From Bifiguratus adelaidae (Eukaryota > Mucoromycota > Endogonomycetes > Endogonales): DNA of 64,000 nucleotides. This document shows positions 33,946 to 46,100 of this stretch, piece after piece. The DNA lies in NCBI GenBank assembly GCA_002261195.1, contig MVBO01000053.1, positions 24,904 to 88,903 of the forward strand. Reading direction: 5' to 3'. The notes below the pieces were generated by a model. It was not told the origin of the DNA and did not search any database. It was given only the letters and a program-made list of their open reading frames with translations. Every line of letters starts with the position of its first letter. Within the stretch, counting starts at the first letter, position 1. A program made the position numbers and the translations under genes.

Positions 33946-35530
33946 ATGAACCCAAACGACCAGATGCCTACATATGCAGCTATTGCAACGCAGGGCTTAC
34001 CAAAGCCTCCTATTCCACCTGAGTATAGAGTAGCAAAGAATGGTAACGGTCAACTGTCCGGTGTTCAGACCCCGGTCATGTCAGGATACATGGTCGATGC
34101 GACATGTATGAACAGTTTAGCGACGCAGGGTAGCGAGTCCAAGAGCAACAAGAGAAAGCTGTGGATCGCCACGGGCTTAGCTCTAGTCTTCTTTGCCACA
34201 GAACTTGTCGCTGGCTATTTTGCCAACTCACTCGGTAAGTACCCACGTACAGGTGACCCGTGAAGGGGCACTGGAGGCCATGCGAGCCACCGGTCTATGC
34301 TCCTAGCGACATGGCGGCATACATCTATGGACGAGCTACTGACGCAAGGGTCTTTCATTCCTCTAGCATTAATGTCCGATGCATTTCACCTCTTGACGGA
34401 TGTGGCGTCATTCGTGGTGGCCCTGGCCGCCCTCTATCTCGCTGAAAAGCCAGCAACTTTGAGGCATTCTTTTGGTTTCCATCGGGCCGAAGTGATTGCC
34501 GCGCTAGGTTCAGTCCTCACCATCTGGGTTTTAACTTTCTTTTTGGTGAACGAGGCTATCCAGAGAATCCGCAATCCGCAACATATCGATGCCACGATTA
34601 TGTGCGTTACTGCTGCTGTAGGAGTAGCGGTAAATATCGCGTAAGTCATCCAGCACTGGGCATAAGGAAAGAGGTATTGATAAATAGTGCAGATTGGCAT
34701 TGATTTTGGGAGGACATGCACATGGTCATTCTCATGGAGGCCACTCTCACGACGATGGACACAACCACGAGGCCGAACATGCGGCTCAACATTTGCATGA
34801 TGATGGACATGCGCACGAAGATCATAGACAAGGGCACGAGCATGTGGACGAGGAGACTGGATTGCTCTCAGGAGCCTCTAAGAAGACGGTCATAGTAAGT
34901 GTTTTGACGTACATGTGTGTCGACATGTAGATTGACCGACCTCTTTTGTAGCAAAATATTAACCTCCGAGCAGCTGCACTCCATGTAGTTGGTGACTTAT
35001 TGGCGTCGATTGGCGTCTTGATCTCTTCCATCATCCTTATTTTCGATCCTTCAAAAACGATTGTCGATCCCATCTGCACCTTCGTTTTCTCTCTTCTTGT
35101 CCTCTACACCACCTACCATCTCGTCAAAGATTCACTCGCCGTCCTCATGGAAGGCACTCCGCACGGCATTTCACCCGAAGAAGTAACGAAGGCTCTCGGT
35201 GCCATTGATGGTGTAGTGCTTGTCCACGATCTTCACATATGGAATCTTACCGTAGGTAAACCATCCCTTACCGTTCATTTACAAATCGCCCAACCTTCGC
35301 CATCAAGTACACAACAGAAACACGGAGAATTGGATGCCTTCACCTACAACCGCATTCTCTCTACCGCCCAGCGACTCATCTGCGACGAATTCCAAATACA
35401 CCATTCAACAATACAAATCGAGTGGCAGGACGCAGGTGAAGAAGCATTCTGGGGCCATTGCCGGCCCATGATGTGCAGCAGCCGAAACAGCAGCGGCACA
35501 GATCTCAATGTTGGCAACGTGCCCGAGTAA
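33946..35530 (+). CDS. CDF-family zinc transporter (ZnT2/ZRC1-like)
   Basis: Four exons (33946-34234, 34367-34640, 34693-34894, 34952-35530) give 447 residues. Six hydrophobic helices are visible. The two metal-binding HxxxD pairs are present: SDAFHLLTDVAS in helix 2 and ALHVVGDLLASIG in helix 5. Between helices 4 and 5 is a His-rich loop (HAHGHSHGGHSHDDGHNHE). The cytosolic C-terminal domain has VHDLHIWNLTVGKPSLTVHL. Such carriers swap protons for Zn2+ and load zinc into the vacuole or secretory pathway. The helix-2 and helix-3 sequence is closer to animal ZnT2-like than to yeast Zrc1. The start is the first ATG after a long T run. Confidence 0.93.
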
Positions 35531-35782
35531 AAGACCTACACGATCCCATGACCTTCATTCCATTTCCATATTGTGTGTCTCTGTATCATAGACTTCAGTT
35601 TGCCTAATACAATGGCAATTACAGAGGACGATGCGTCCAATAATCATATAGCATTAGGCTGTATATATCACATTACAACGAAAGAAAATGGTCCCTTGTG
35701 CCTCTTCTACGCATTCGTCAAGTTATCTAGTCAAAAACCAGATCCAAACGATCAACGACTGGAGACCTACAATAATGTCTCT

Positions 35783-37359
35783 CTACATACCTTCCAACCC
35801 ATTCATGGCTTGAATGGCAAATCCACCCACAGCCAAAAGGACCTGAGCCCCAAAACCTCGGTACAAGCCTCGGACACCCCAAAAATTACGCTTCTGTTCC
35901 TCCTCTGGCGCTCGTTCCACGCTCCTTGGACCTTCGGATGAGCTCTCTTTGCCGGCCCGACGTAGACGTCGATTGCGCGTAGCGGCAATCGCGGCACTCT
36001 TGGAAGGCGAAGGTGCAACCATGGGTTGTTGTCGACCCTCCTCTTTGATTATCTTGTACAAGGTATCCATCACACCAGTGTAATAGGTCGGTCGGGTACG
36101 CACGATCGGTACAAGGGGTTTAGGACCCTCGATGGGACCGACCGGCACAGGCGTGTACCGATACTGGAGCATGAGACGCTTTCGAATCGTTTCAATGGGC
36201 ATGAGAATCAAGAGTTGACAAATGTGCATGGCGAGCACGGCGGATTGGAAGGTGATAGGCGCATCCGAGGGCGAAATTCGAAGCCATCGGCTGACGACCA
36301 GTGGCGTAAGCGCTGCCATCAAGGGCTTGACTGTGTGGTAGAGGATGGTGGGAATCAGGTAATTGTTATGAAGATAGAGTGAGTAGAAGCCGCCTTCTTC
36401 CGAAACGATGGTGGAGAGCGCACTGACCATGCCACCGTACTTTTTACTGTCCGGCTTTGAGGATTGCACAATGAGACGTGTGCGAACAATCTCAAGAGGT
36501 GATAGCATGAAACCCACGGCGGCATGGGAAAAGACCAGGGTTGCGATATTGGGACCAACGCGATCGAGATGCACGAGGGGAATCGTATCGTCATAGAGAT
36601 CGAAAAAGTCATTGAGCGTGCCTTCGATTGAAGGTTGTATAAAGACATGCAGCATTTCATAGGTCCAATGCGTGAATTGACCTGCCATCACTGTTAGCCA
36701 TGCGTTTCGATGACTAACTGCCACTCACCTTTGAAGAGACCCTTCCAGCCTTCGCTAGAATTCACCACCGCCGTCATGGCCTGCCACGTCCCACCCTTCA
36801 ACTCCAACTCTGGCTCTGCTTGAACACTCATGTCCGCTTCTTCTTCCGCGATGACCTTGGCAGGAGGCGACTTCCGTTTTCGACGCCGCAAGGGCGGACT
36901 TAACATTTCATGATCACTGCGCATGATATCTAATCCATCTGTAGGTCGTCGTCCCATCATACGCTCCCGTATACTAGGATTGTAAAAGTCGGAATCGGAT
37001 GAATCGGAGGACTCGTCGTCTTCTTCCACCTGCACCACCTGCTTCTTGACCCGTAAGGCACCGGTATATTGCACTTGTAGGAGCGTCTTGGCGACTTCTA
37101 CTGGTGCTGTACCTGCGAGTACCAGATACCGCAGCAGAGCAAAGCGTGTGTAATCTGTCAATGTGCTGCGATGACGCGAGAACCATCCTTGTTCGGGGTG
37201 AACCAGTTCTTCCAAGTCTGGATCCAAGGATGCGGCATGGGTTGTCGTCGACAGTGTGACTGATGTGTAGTTGACGGGCGGTGGAGGTTGGTAGTAAGGA
37301 CGCAGTGGGTGTGCACTATTGCGTGCAAACGACTGCGGAAACGCCGTATAGGTCGTCAT
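35783..37359 (-). CDS. UGO1: UGO1-like mitochondrial outer-membrane carrier-type fusion protein
   Basis: Two exons in transcript order (37359-36729, 36681-35783) give 509 residues. Weak carrier-like repeats are visible: LVLAGTAPVEVAKTLLQVQY, SHAAVGFMLSPLEIVRTRLI, LLILMPIETIRKRLMLQYRY and GLYRGFGAQVLL. Each keeps the Px(E)xxxxR/K carrier pattern, with Glu in place of the usual Asp. Long charged insertions, including an acidic DDESSDSSDSD stretch, set it apart from metabolite carriers and match Ugo1/SLC25A46. Ugo1 links Fzo1 and Mgm1 during mitochondrial fusion. That role is inferred. Confidence 0.82.
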
Positions 37360-37480
37360 TCTGCAAGAGAATGAGGGCAACGGTGCACTTCAACAACGCT
37401 CAAAACTTCCCACTCAATGGGGCTCCGACTCACGTGATCATTTGAGTCACCGTTGACCTTGCGGTTCAATGTTTCGTTTT

Positions 37481-40400
37481 TATTCCTTCCGCAGTTTAAA
37501 AGTGATCCACTTTCGCAGCTTTTGTTCTAGTATACGGCGGTCAATAGGTTTGGATATATGGTCATTCATGCCAATGGCAAGAAAATGTTCTTGGTCACTC
37601 AACAGAGCGTTTGCGCTAAGGGAAATGATAACCTAGAGTAGCATGAGTACATGTCCGTAAAGTCAAGGTAGACGTACCTGTTCCTTGTCAACTTCTCGAA
37701 TGGCTCGACATACTTCATCACCGCTCATACGAGGCATGGATTGATCGAGAAGGATGATATCCCAGGTACCGCTGTGATACGCTTCCAAAGCTTCCACACC
37801 GTCGTTCACGAGAGTGACATCTGCCCAAGGGAACTTGGCCAAGAAGCGCTGAATGACAATTTTATTGACGTCATTGTCTTCAGCGACCAAGATGCTGTAG
37901 CGGTTCGTGTCAGCGAAGGGGTTATTGGGGTCGACATGGGCTTGCTCGACCGGTTCGACCGGTTGGAGCGGTTTGAGGGACTTTTGGGATACGGTAGTGA
38001 GCGTTGGACTGGTGCGAATCTCAGGGATAACGGGCGCAGTATTCTTGGCTTCCGCCCAGAGGTTATCCAATTGGGTGGCAATCTGGGTAGCGTGGTCTTT
38101 GAGGGCGTTGCTCTGATGGATGGCGAGGACGGTGTCTTGTGTATTGTCGACGGCTCTTTCTTCCCGAGATTTATCCAATTTGATGACGAACCAAAAGGTG
38201 GTGCCGTGGCGATACTTTGACTTGACTTTGATTTCAGATCCCATCATTTCCAACAGACGTTGAGAGATGACCAGACCAAGTCCACTTCCACCATACCGAC
38301 GTGACATGGACTTGTCGGCCTGACTGAAAGGTGAGAATAAGAGGCCCATCGTGCTTGCCGATATACCGATACCCGTATCGGCTACGACAAATTGAAGACT
38401 CACGCTATCCGCATCTTCGTCCACCACTTGGACTTGCAGTAGGACACTGCCTTTCTCTGTAAACTTAACGGCATTGCCGACCAGGTTGAGGAGAACTTGA
38501 GCGAGTCGAGACGGATCACCATACACGAGTGGCAATGTATCTGGACGTTCGACTCGTAATTCAATATCCTTGCTGCGCGCTTGAGGAGAGAGGATCATGG
38601 CGACATCGGCCATGATGGACCGTACATCCACCGGGGAAATCTCCAAATCTAGTTTACCGGCTTCAATCTTTGAAAAGTCTAGGATATCTTGGATGACAGC
38701 CATCTAAAAAGAGGACGATGAGCTTATGGGGTAGACCGTGGCAGATGAGAATACTTGCCAGAATCTTGGCCGACCGATCAATCATAGCCACGTAATCCAC
38801 TTGTTCCGAATTCATCGGTGTCTCCTTGAGCAACTCAATCACACCCATCACACCCGTCAACGGGGTTCGCATCTAAAGGAGTCGTAAGCAATGATTCCAT
38901 CACATAGAAGGCAATTCATACCTCATGCGACATGACGGCCAAGAACTCAGATTTTAGTCGATTGGCTTCCTGCGCCGACTTCTCTGAGAGCATAAGCTTT
39001 TGAACATCCAGTGAGGCCCTCTTGCCGTCATGTATATCGGTCCTAAACGCGCAGGTGAGTAAAACAAGATACAACCGTTGGCCTCGAAACCTACGTAGTG
39101 CCTATCCAACGGTAGACATTGCCCGTTTTGGGATCTTTGAGCGGAGCTCCGCGACAGAGATACCATCGATACTCTGATAGAGCTTCGGTTGAAAATTGTT
39201 CCTCTTGGGCCATGTTTGATTGTCGATGAGATGAACTGCCACCCACTGAGTCGAGACTTTCAGTACTATCAGTGGTTTTGGCTTGAAGAAATGGGCGCGA
39301 TTCCGAATAGGGCAAATCAGAAGGTGCGGGCGTTCGATGACCGGAATGTGAAGAGGTATAACTCATGGCGGAGTGCCCAGAGGACACGGAGGTTGGGCGC
39401 ATAATTGTCTTTGCCGCCGTTTCTGTTACCGGATGGTCCGTTTGTGGTGCAAAGTAATCCGCCTTGTCGGTGGCAATGAGACGAGCTGTCCTTGGAGGAG
39501 ATTGATTGGGCGAGGAAGACTTGGGCTCTTCTGATGGATTAGCGAGGTCAGGTGGCGTAAGTAGGGGCGGTGTAAAGCTGCTAGATGTCTTGGATTGATT
39601 GGTCAGTACAGATTGATTGGAAATATTGGAATGAGATGAGTTCGGTTGGTCTTGGCTAGTATTAGTCAAAGGTTGTGAAGGTGTATGAACAGCGGATGGG
39701 AAAGAAGTGGGTGTCGTGTGCGCACCTAACGTTGCACTAGTGGACAAAGTGGAAGGACGTCTAAAACTAACTTCAAGCAGGATTTCTCTGCAAGACAATG
39801 AGACCAACATCCACAAGCATGGACGCATCATGGGCACTTACATATCAAACGGCAGACCTGTCTGATAACTCTCGACCATCTTGTTCTTGACCTTTTCGGC
39901 AAAGTCTGGATGCAAGTGATTCATCCAGTCATGCTCACTGGAAGGTTTGACCTCGTTTTCGGCCGCTTCGACGGTCACATTATGGACCTGTGAATCGAGC
40001 GTTTCCGAAGGGGTAGAGGAAGAACCGCCGGACCGAACGGCTTCCTTGTCCTTGGCTTGTTCCGCCATCCTTGCCAGGGACGATATCGCATTGGTATCAC
40101 ATTCCCAGAACAAGATACCGGGCAAAGCATTCAGAACAAAGCCAAGGTCCTTGGAGGTTTCGATGGAGAAGGCGGCATCAAAAGGCACAGGCGGCGAAGG
40201 ACCGCCATCCACCGTGCTGGGTGTAGCAACCGACAGTATGGACCGGCTCAATGGGGAAGTCACCTTCTCCTCCGTGTTCTCCACGCTCATTTGCTCCATC
40301 TTGGCGATAACTCCCGGTGTTTGCGGATATCCACCAGGTAAGACAGGCAGATCGCTCTCTTGTGGCGGAGCAGAAGCCGACCGACCTTCTAACCTGACTT

Positions 40401-40845
40401 TGGTCAAGTCTCGCAACACCGACGATCCAATCACCTCCATGGGATGCACGCGCACTTGGAATGCCATCGTACAATAAAATTGTTCCTCCTCGTTGCCTAC
40501 CGGAGCCGTCCGTCGTTGACCGATGGGCCATATTCGAACCTTGACCACGGCTTCGAACGTTGCGCCTGAAACTACACGCAAAATCACTCGCTTTGTGTCA
40601 GAAGGTCCAAAGAGCTGCGTCAACTTGGGTCCTTCTTTAGTCTCCACCGGAGTTGTGAGGATATGCGACAAGAATCGGTCAGTGGATTGCAAGACCAAGG
40701 CCTCTTTGCTCGGGTAACCCAGGACGTCCACCAACTCTTGATTAGCACTGATTATCACCAAGTCGGTGCATAACAAAAGCGGTGTCCAGGAGGAGTCAAA
40801 GAGACTTGACTGTATGCTGGGTGACCGTAGATCCCAGTCGCCCAT
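37481..40845 (-). CDS. PAS-domain hybrid histidine kinase
   Basis: A multi-exon gene of about 1,000 residues. An N-terminal PAS-like domain (DLVIISANQELVDVLGYPSK) comes first. A second PAS/PAC unit (WMNHLHPDFAEKVKN ... YRWYLCRGAPLKDPKTGNVY) is split by a Ser/Thr/Pro-rich insert of about 170 residues (39180-39780). The kinase core follows: H-box FLAVMSHEMRTPLTGVMG with the phospho-accepting His, N-box LVGNAVKFTEKG, G1 VVADTGIGIS and G2 GGSGLGLVISQ. The receiver domain has DNDVNK, the phospho-accepting Asp in IILLDQSMPRMSGDE, and the Lys in NDHISKPID. No membrane segment is seen, so it is a soluble sensor. Such kinases feed the Ypd1 to Skn7/Ssk1 relay. Confidence 0.93.
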
Positions 40846-41066
40846 GGCATTTGGAGAGACGGTAAATGAATGCGAAAAAGTGAAATTTGAGAGAAATGAG
40901 AATTAAACAATCTCAAGAACAATAGGAGAGTGGAAGACAGACCATTGGGAGAAGAGGAAAGGATGAATGGTAAAAGGCATGCATGTGAAGAATGATCTAT
41001 TAGCTTGGTATGAGCATGATATTTGATAAAGAGGAAAAGAAAAGACTGAACATTATAGGATATCGA

Positions 41067-42762
41067 TTAGACGTCATGTCCGTGGACATGAGTGACGACC
41101 CTTTCAACCTCCGGGTCCTCAAAGTAATCAAGACTCTTGTGAGCAGGCTCAGGGATGGGGAGAGTGGTAAGAATACCGAGGAACATGAGGGCGGCAAAGA
41201 TACCGAGGGTTTGGGCAAGGAAGGCGTTGGTACCGCCAACGTTGATAAGAGAGTTGAAACCAAAAGCAGCAATGATGGCACCAGCCTTGCCAGAGGCGGC
41301 AGAGAAACCATGAGCCGTGGCACGGAAGCGGGTGGGGTAGACTTCAGCAGGGATAATGAAGGTGGTGGCGTTGGCACCGAATTGGAAGAAGAATTGGACG
41401 AGGACGAAGAGGACAATGAACGCAGGGAGAGCGTTATTAGACAGAGGTTCGTAGGCAGCTGCAATGATGACGAACAAGATGGTGTTCATGATGAAACCAA
41501 TCAATTGAATGGTCTTGCGGCCAATGCGTTCAACCAGGAAGACGGTGGCATAGTAACCGGGAAGGGAACCAAGGCAGACAATGATGATGTTACCGATGGC
41601 TTGCTTCCACAAAGTCTCCCAGGGAGAAAGACCCTTGGGGGCAAAACCAATAGCAGACAAGACAACAGGTGTGTTAAGAGTGAGACCGTAGAAAGCGATA
41701 TCCAACAAGAACCAGGAGAGAGCGGTACCCATCAAGACCTTTCCGTTCTTCCAGATGGCGAAGTAAGCGCAGAACTCTTTGAAGTGCTCCCGGCGCTGGA
41801 CAGCAGCAGAGATATCAGGGTTGGGGTGGGTAACATCGGCGCTCTTATCGGACTCATAGTCGACAACATCGACGTACTTGAGACCAATGCGAGCAGCTTC
41901 CTCATCCTTCAAAACATTGACGGCGTAACGAGGAGATTCGGGAAGAGCGAAACGGTAGTAGAGAGTGGCAAGAGCGGGAACACAGCCCATGGCGGCAAGA
42001 ATACGCCAGACATAATCCAAGTTGAGAGGGTTGGCATCGATAGCGCCTTTGAAGATGGCAAGGAGAATGATATCAATAATACCACCGGCCAATTGACCCC
42101 AACCTTGCATAGAGAAAGTCAAAGCCAACATTTGACCACGACGACCAGCGGTGGCCCATTCAGAAGTAACAGTAGCAGACATGGGGTAATCACCACCGAT
42201 ACCGATACCCATGAGAAGACGCCAGAAACCAAGGAAACCAACAGCACCGACACCGGCGGCAGCAGAGCCAGCCATGGCACAGCCAAAGGTGGAGATGATG
42301 ATGATGAGGAGTTCAAAACCGTAAATCTTGTGACGACCAATAGCGTCACCGAGGAAACCAAAGAGCAATTGACCAATCAAGTTACCAACGTTGGCAATAC
42401 CCTTGAGGGGACCTAGTAAGCGGCGAAAAAGCGTTTAGCGAGAAACCCCCGACTCGGACCTCCCATGCGTATTACTCACCAGAAATGTTGGCGGGAACAG
42501 TGTTGGAAGGTTGATAGTAAATGTAACCCAACATGGGCACAATCAAACCAATGACAAAAAGATCATAAGAATCCATGAAGAAACCCGTGGAAGAGATGAG
42601 CACGGTACGATATTGACGCCAGGTAAGCTTGCTGTTGGCAGTGTCATCCAACGCGGCCAAAGCACCGGGGCGTTGGGCATATGCCTTTTCGTCGTATCCA
42701 TTGCCGTTGTAGACAGGAGTCTCAACCTCTTGAGGTGCAACCACGGGTTGTTCGGCAGACAT
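41067..42762 (-). CDS. PHO84: High-affinity phosphate:H+ symporter, PHO84 type (MFS)
   Basis: Two exons in transcript order (42762-42480, 42412-41067) give 542 residues. Twelve hydrophobic helices are visible. Signatures are FFMDSYDLFVIGL, LFGFLGDAIGRHKIYG, FWRLLMGIGIGGDYPMSATV, ALPESPRYAVNV and PAEVYPTRFRATAHGFSA, all typical of Pho84-type phosphate transporters at the plasma membrane. A TATATAAAA box lies on the coding strand 56-64 bp upstream of the ATG (42818-42826). Codon bias is extreme, with C- and G-ending codons, which creates a false 468-codon open frame on the other strand. High expression is inferred; no Pho4-type site was convincingly seen. Confidence 0.95.
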
Positions 42763-42817
42763 GTTGTCAGAATAAAGAAATAAAGGCGAGCGAAGAGGTG
42801 TTCGATAGTGATGCGGC

Positions 42818-42826
42818 TTTTATATA
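42818..42826 (-). promoter_or_regulatory. TATA box of PHO84
   Basis: TATATAAAA on the minus strand, 56-64 bp before the PHO84 start codon. It is followed upstream by an 11-base A/T homopolymer near 42842-42852. It is a perfect match to the core TATA element. Confidence 0.6.
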
Positions 42827-43126
42827 TCCCATGGTGTACTAACTTTTTTTTTTTCGTGTTTTCCAGTTGTTCCAAAGTCTTGGCTGAGATAGGATGTACA
42901 GTGGATGTGCGGGCTTATGGAGTTTTTATGCATGCTCATTGATCGCTCATGAATTGCTGCTCTACATGTTGATCACCGTCTAGGTTACAGATTATCATGC
43001 AATCGATCATGCTATGCTCATTTTCCGTTTCCTCTCTCGCCATATTCTGTTGCCTTTGCCGATCAAAGTCCCATTCACGTTCCTGAATGCTTAAATATAA
43101 TTGGCTCATTTTATTGTTACACATAT

Positions 43127-46100
43127 TCATTGCACGTTGAACGTGGGATGAATGTGGTTGGTTAGCCACATGGGGTGGAACAGAGGGTGGTGAGTGAGTA
43201 CAGGCGGAGTTTGCTGGAACACCACTAGTGGCAATATGTACCGATAATGCCCCAGAAACACGTTTGGAGAGCTGGCCACGCCATAGGGTCCGCGTGGCAG
43301 GGATTGATCCCTTAAAAAAGGTTGAGATGCCGCTAGTGAAGCCAAGCTGTACGCCAAGTAGTCTGAGGGATCACGGATGACCAGGGCGATGCACTGGGCG
43401 GATATTTGAACATCCACGAGCTCTTCGCGGTAAATGTTTGGATTTTCACGCTCAAACAGGATCCGACTGGGCGAGAGTTCTTGATCTCGGATCGATTCGA
43501 GAGTGTCTTCGCCATAGAGACGCTCCAAGAGGAGAGAATGGAAATAGGAGGAGTGGGGATAGTGTTGTACGGTGTAGGTGTAGACGAGCTCGACAGCGCG
43601 CTCGGGAAGTACGACGCCTTTGATGGCTAGGGCATGCGAAACAATGGCTGCCATATCATTGCGTACATCCACGTCATCATCCTGCAGTAATCGAATGATG
43701 GTAAAGAGGATGGAGACCAGGACTTGATCTTGTTCCGGATCGGGATGTTGAAAGATAACGGATGCGATCCAGCGCAAGGAGTGTACGCATGCCTCGCGGC
43801 AGGGCAGGGACTAGCGGATGGGGACGGTAGTCAAGCACGCGAAACACGGGGTTAAAAGCCTGCACACTTACCAAATCCTGATGGCTGTAACGAACAATGT
43901 AGCTTGACCAAGTTCGCATATGACGCTTGACCATGGGATCTCCTTCCATCTAGAGGACACATCAAGGTTTGGTTCGCAATCGCTTCATCATAGACTTACC
44001 GAAGCGAGTAAAGCTCCAAGCAGAGGCAGATGGGTCTCGATGGCTGGCTGACTGTTTGCGTCAATGTCCGAAACAACCTTTATCCAGAAGTTTTCCAAAG
44101 GCACATTGGCCTCATCAGGCCATGCTTGATTGTGCAATTTGGTGAGGAGACGACAAGCTAGTCGAAGGCACTCGAGATTGCGTTCTTGCGAATAGATCAT
44201 GAAGATCAACTTTGACTTAATCGATTGACTATCCGATAGACTAGATATCGGCGAGGGGCGAAGGTTAGTATAGAGTATGCACGCGCAGACTCATTTCTGC
44301 GAACTTGCTTCAGCAACACAAGGCGTTCCCGAATAGTGCACTCAGGCAAGAGCAAATTGGAACCATATGGTTGTCTTAAAGACTAATCGTTAAAGCATCA
44401 TTGTGCTCGGGGACGCTTCTTGTGGCTTGTCCAGTAGCAGAGCTTTTCACGTACCTTAATTGCATATCCAAAAGCCGCTTCAAAGCTATTGTACGTACTT
44501 CGTACTCTTCGCTGCTCAATAAACGCAGCACGGCTGATACAGCTTGGTGGTCTTGCCCGCCTTGTGCGGTCTTTCCCAGCGGTGTCGAGATGGAATGCAA
44601 CAAGATGTCTGCCAGTTGCTCAGAAACTCTGTATCCAGCGATCTGATAAGTTGAAATGTCGGGAGTGACCATTAAGACGCTTTCGGCCATGTCTGTGGCT
44701 AATTGCTTGATAGGAGTGAAATGAGCATTCGCCTCCACTCGTAGAGCTGTAATCATAAGTCAGAATGGTTGAGAACCGATTTAGCCACGACCTGCCTTGA
44801 TGTGACTTTGAAGTCTGCATCCAACTCTCCTCAATGCAGAACTCATTGACAATGGCCAGGAATAAATGCCGCGTTACATTACACGGGTTTTCCTCTGTAG
44901 CAATCTTCCATTTGGCGACAAAGATGCTGTTAGCCGACTGCACGAATTCGCTCAGGATCTCGTCCGTGGCAATGGAATACAAGTGCCCTTGAAGCAAGTA
45001 CTGAACTTGCAAGAGATTGCCATGGAGCTGATTCTGATTGTCTAACTCGCACTGTGCGAGAATCTCTAGACTAGTGTTGACAACCTGAGAGGACGGGATC
45101 AACGGAACGAGTGCTCTGGCCGCCATTTCTCGCGTCTTTTGGATGACTGAGGCTGAACATAGACGGACCAGCGGAACGAACGGCTTCATGGTATGCGTGT
45201 TTTCTGCGCCTTCCATGATGGACGGGTGCAGTCGGGAAAGTAGTGTCAAAAGCGGAAATAGTTTTGGATGAACGCTGATACCGTGGCGCTCATCCTTAAA
45301 TTGCTGAACGGCGAGCTCCAATTCCTTGAGCAGATAAGGATGTAACGAAGGAAACCTGCTGAAGAATTCTCGTGCAGTGAGGGTGTTTGGCAAATTTTGA
45401 TGGTCCTTATTCTTCTTGCTACCAAAAGTACGCTGAACTAGAGCAGAAAAGAGCATCACTGAACAATTTCGAATAGCCCAGCTAAAAAGGGCGCATTAGC
45501 TTTGCGCTTTCGCCAATCACTGTGAACTTACCTATTGGACGCGAAACCATCGACCGCCAACTTAAAGGCGTCAGCAACAAAAGGAAGCACATCAAGTCCA
45601 AGTTTAGCGTCCATGAAAATTTGGCGCAAAATGTTGAATGCGTGGATTTGTGGTGCATCCGTTTTCTGATCGGCATCCAGTGCCATCTGCTGCGAAGCAA
45701 TCTCGACGAGTTCTTCCATGGTTACGTTGAGCAAAGGCTTCCGGTTTCCAGGACCAGAGCTTACGATAGCCAGGATACAGAAAGGCAAACCAGCACTCCG
45801 ACGTGTGACCGAAAGAGACGCAGCACAAATACTCTGTATGTCATCTTTAATCCAGGTCTTGGGTAAAGATCGATACTGAGCGGCCGGTGAAGATAGCAAT
45901 CTAGAACAGAGAGCAACGTAATTGGGGTAAACGGAAGAGAATGCACCTCGATGTCGAATGGAAGTCAACCAGCGTTTGAACATGGCGCCGGCTGCAAGGA
46001 CATCTTTCACTTCGAGGAAAGCCGCGACATCCGCACCTTGATCGGCTACTTTGAGCGGAGCGCGATCACAGATGACCCCTAGCAATGTGCTTGCTTCTTT

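Noticed and set aside
41010-42416. 468-codon open frame on + opposite PHO84
   Set aside because: Its product is repetitive and rich in Glu, Asp, Gly and Ser, and it mirrors the strongly biased third positions of PHO84; no motif or splice signal of its own.
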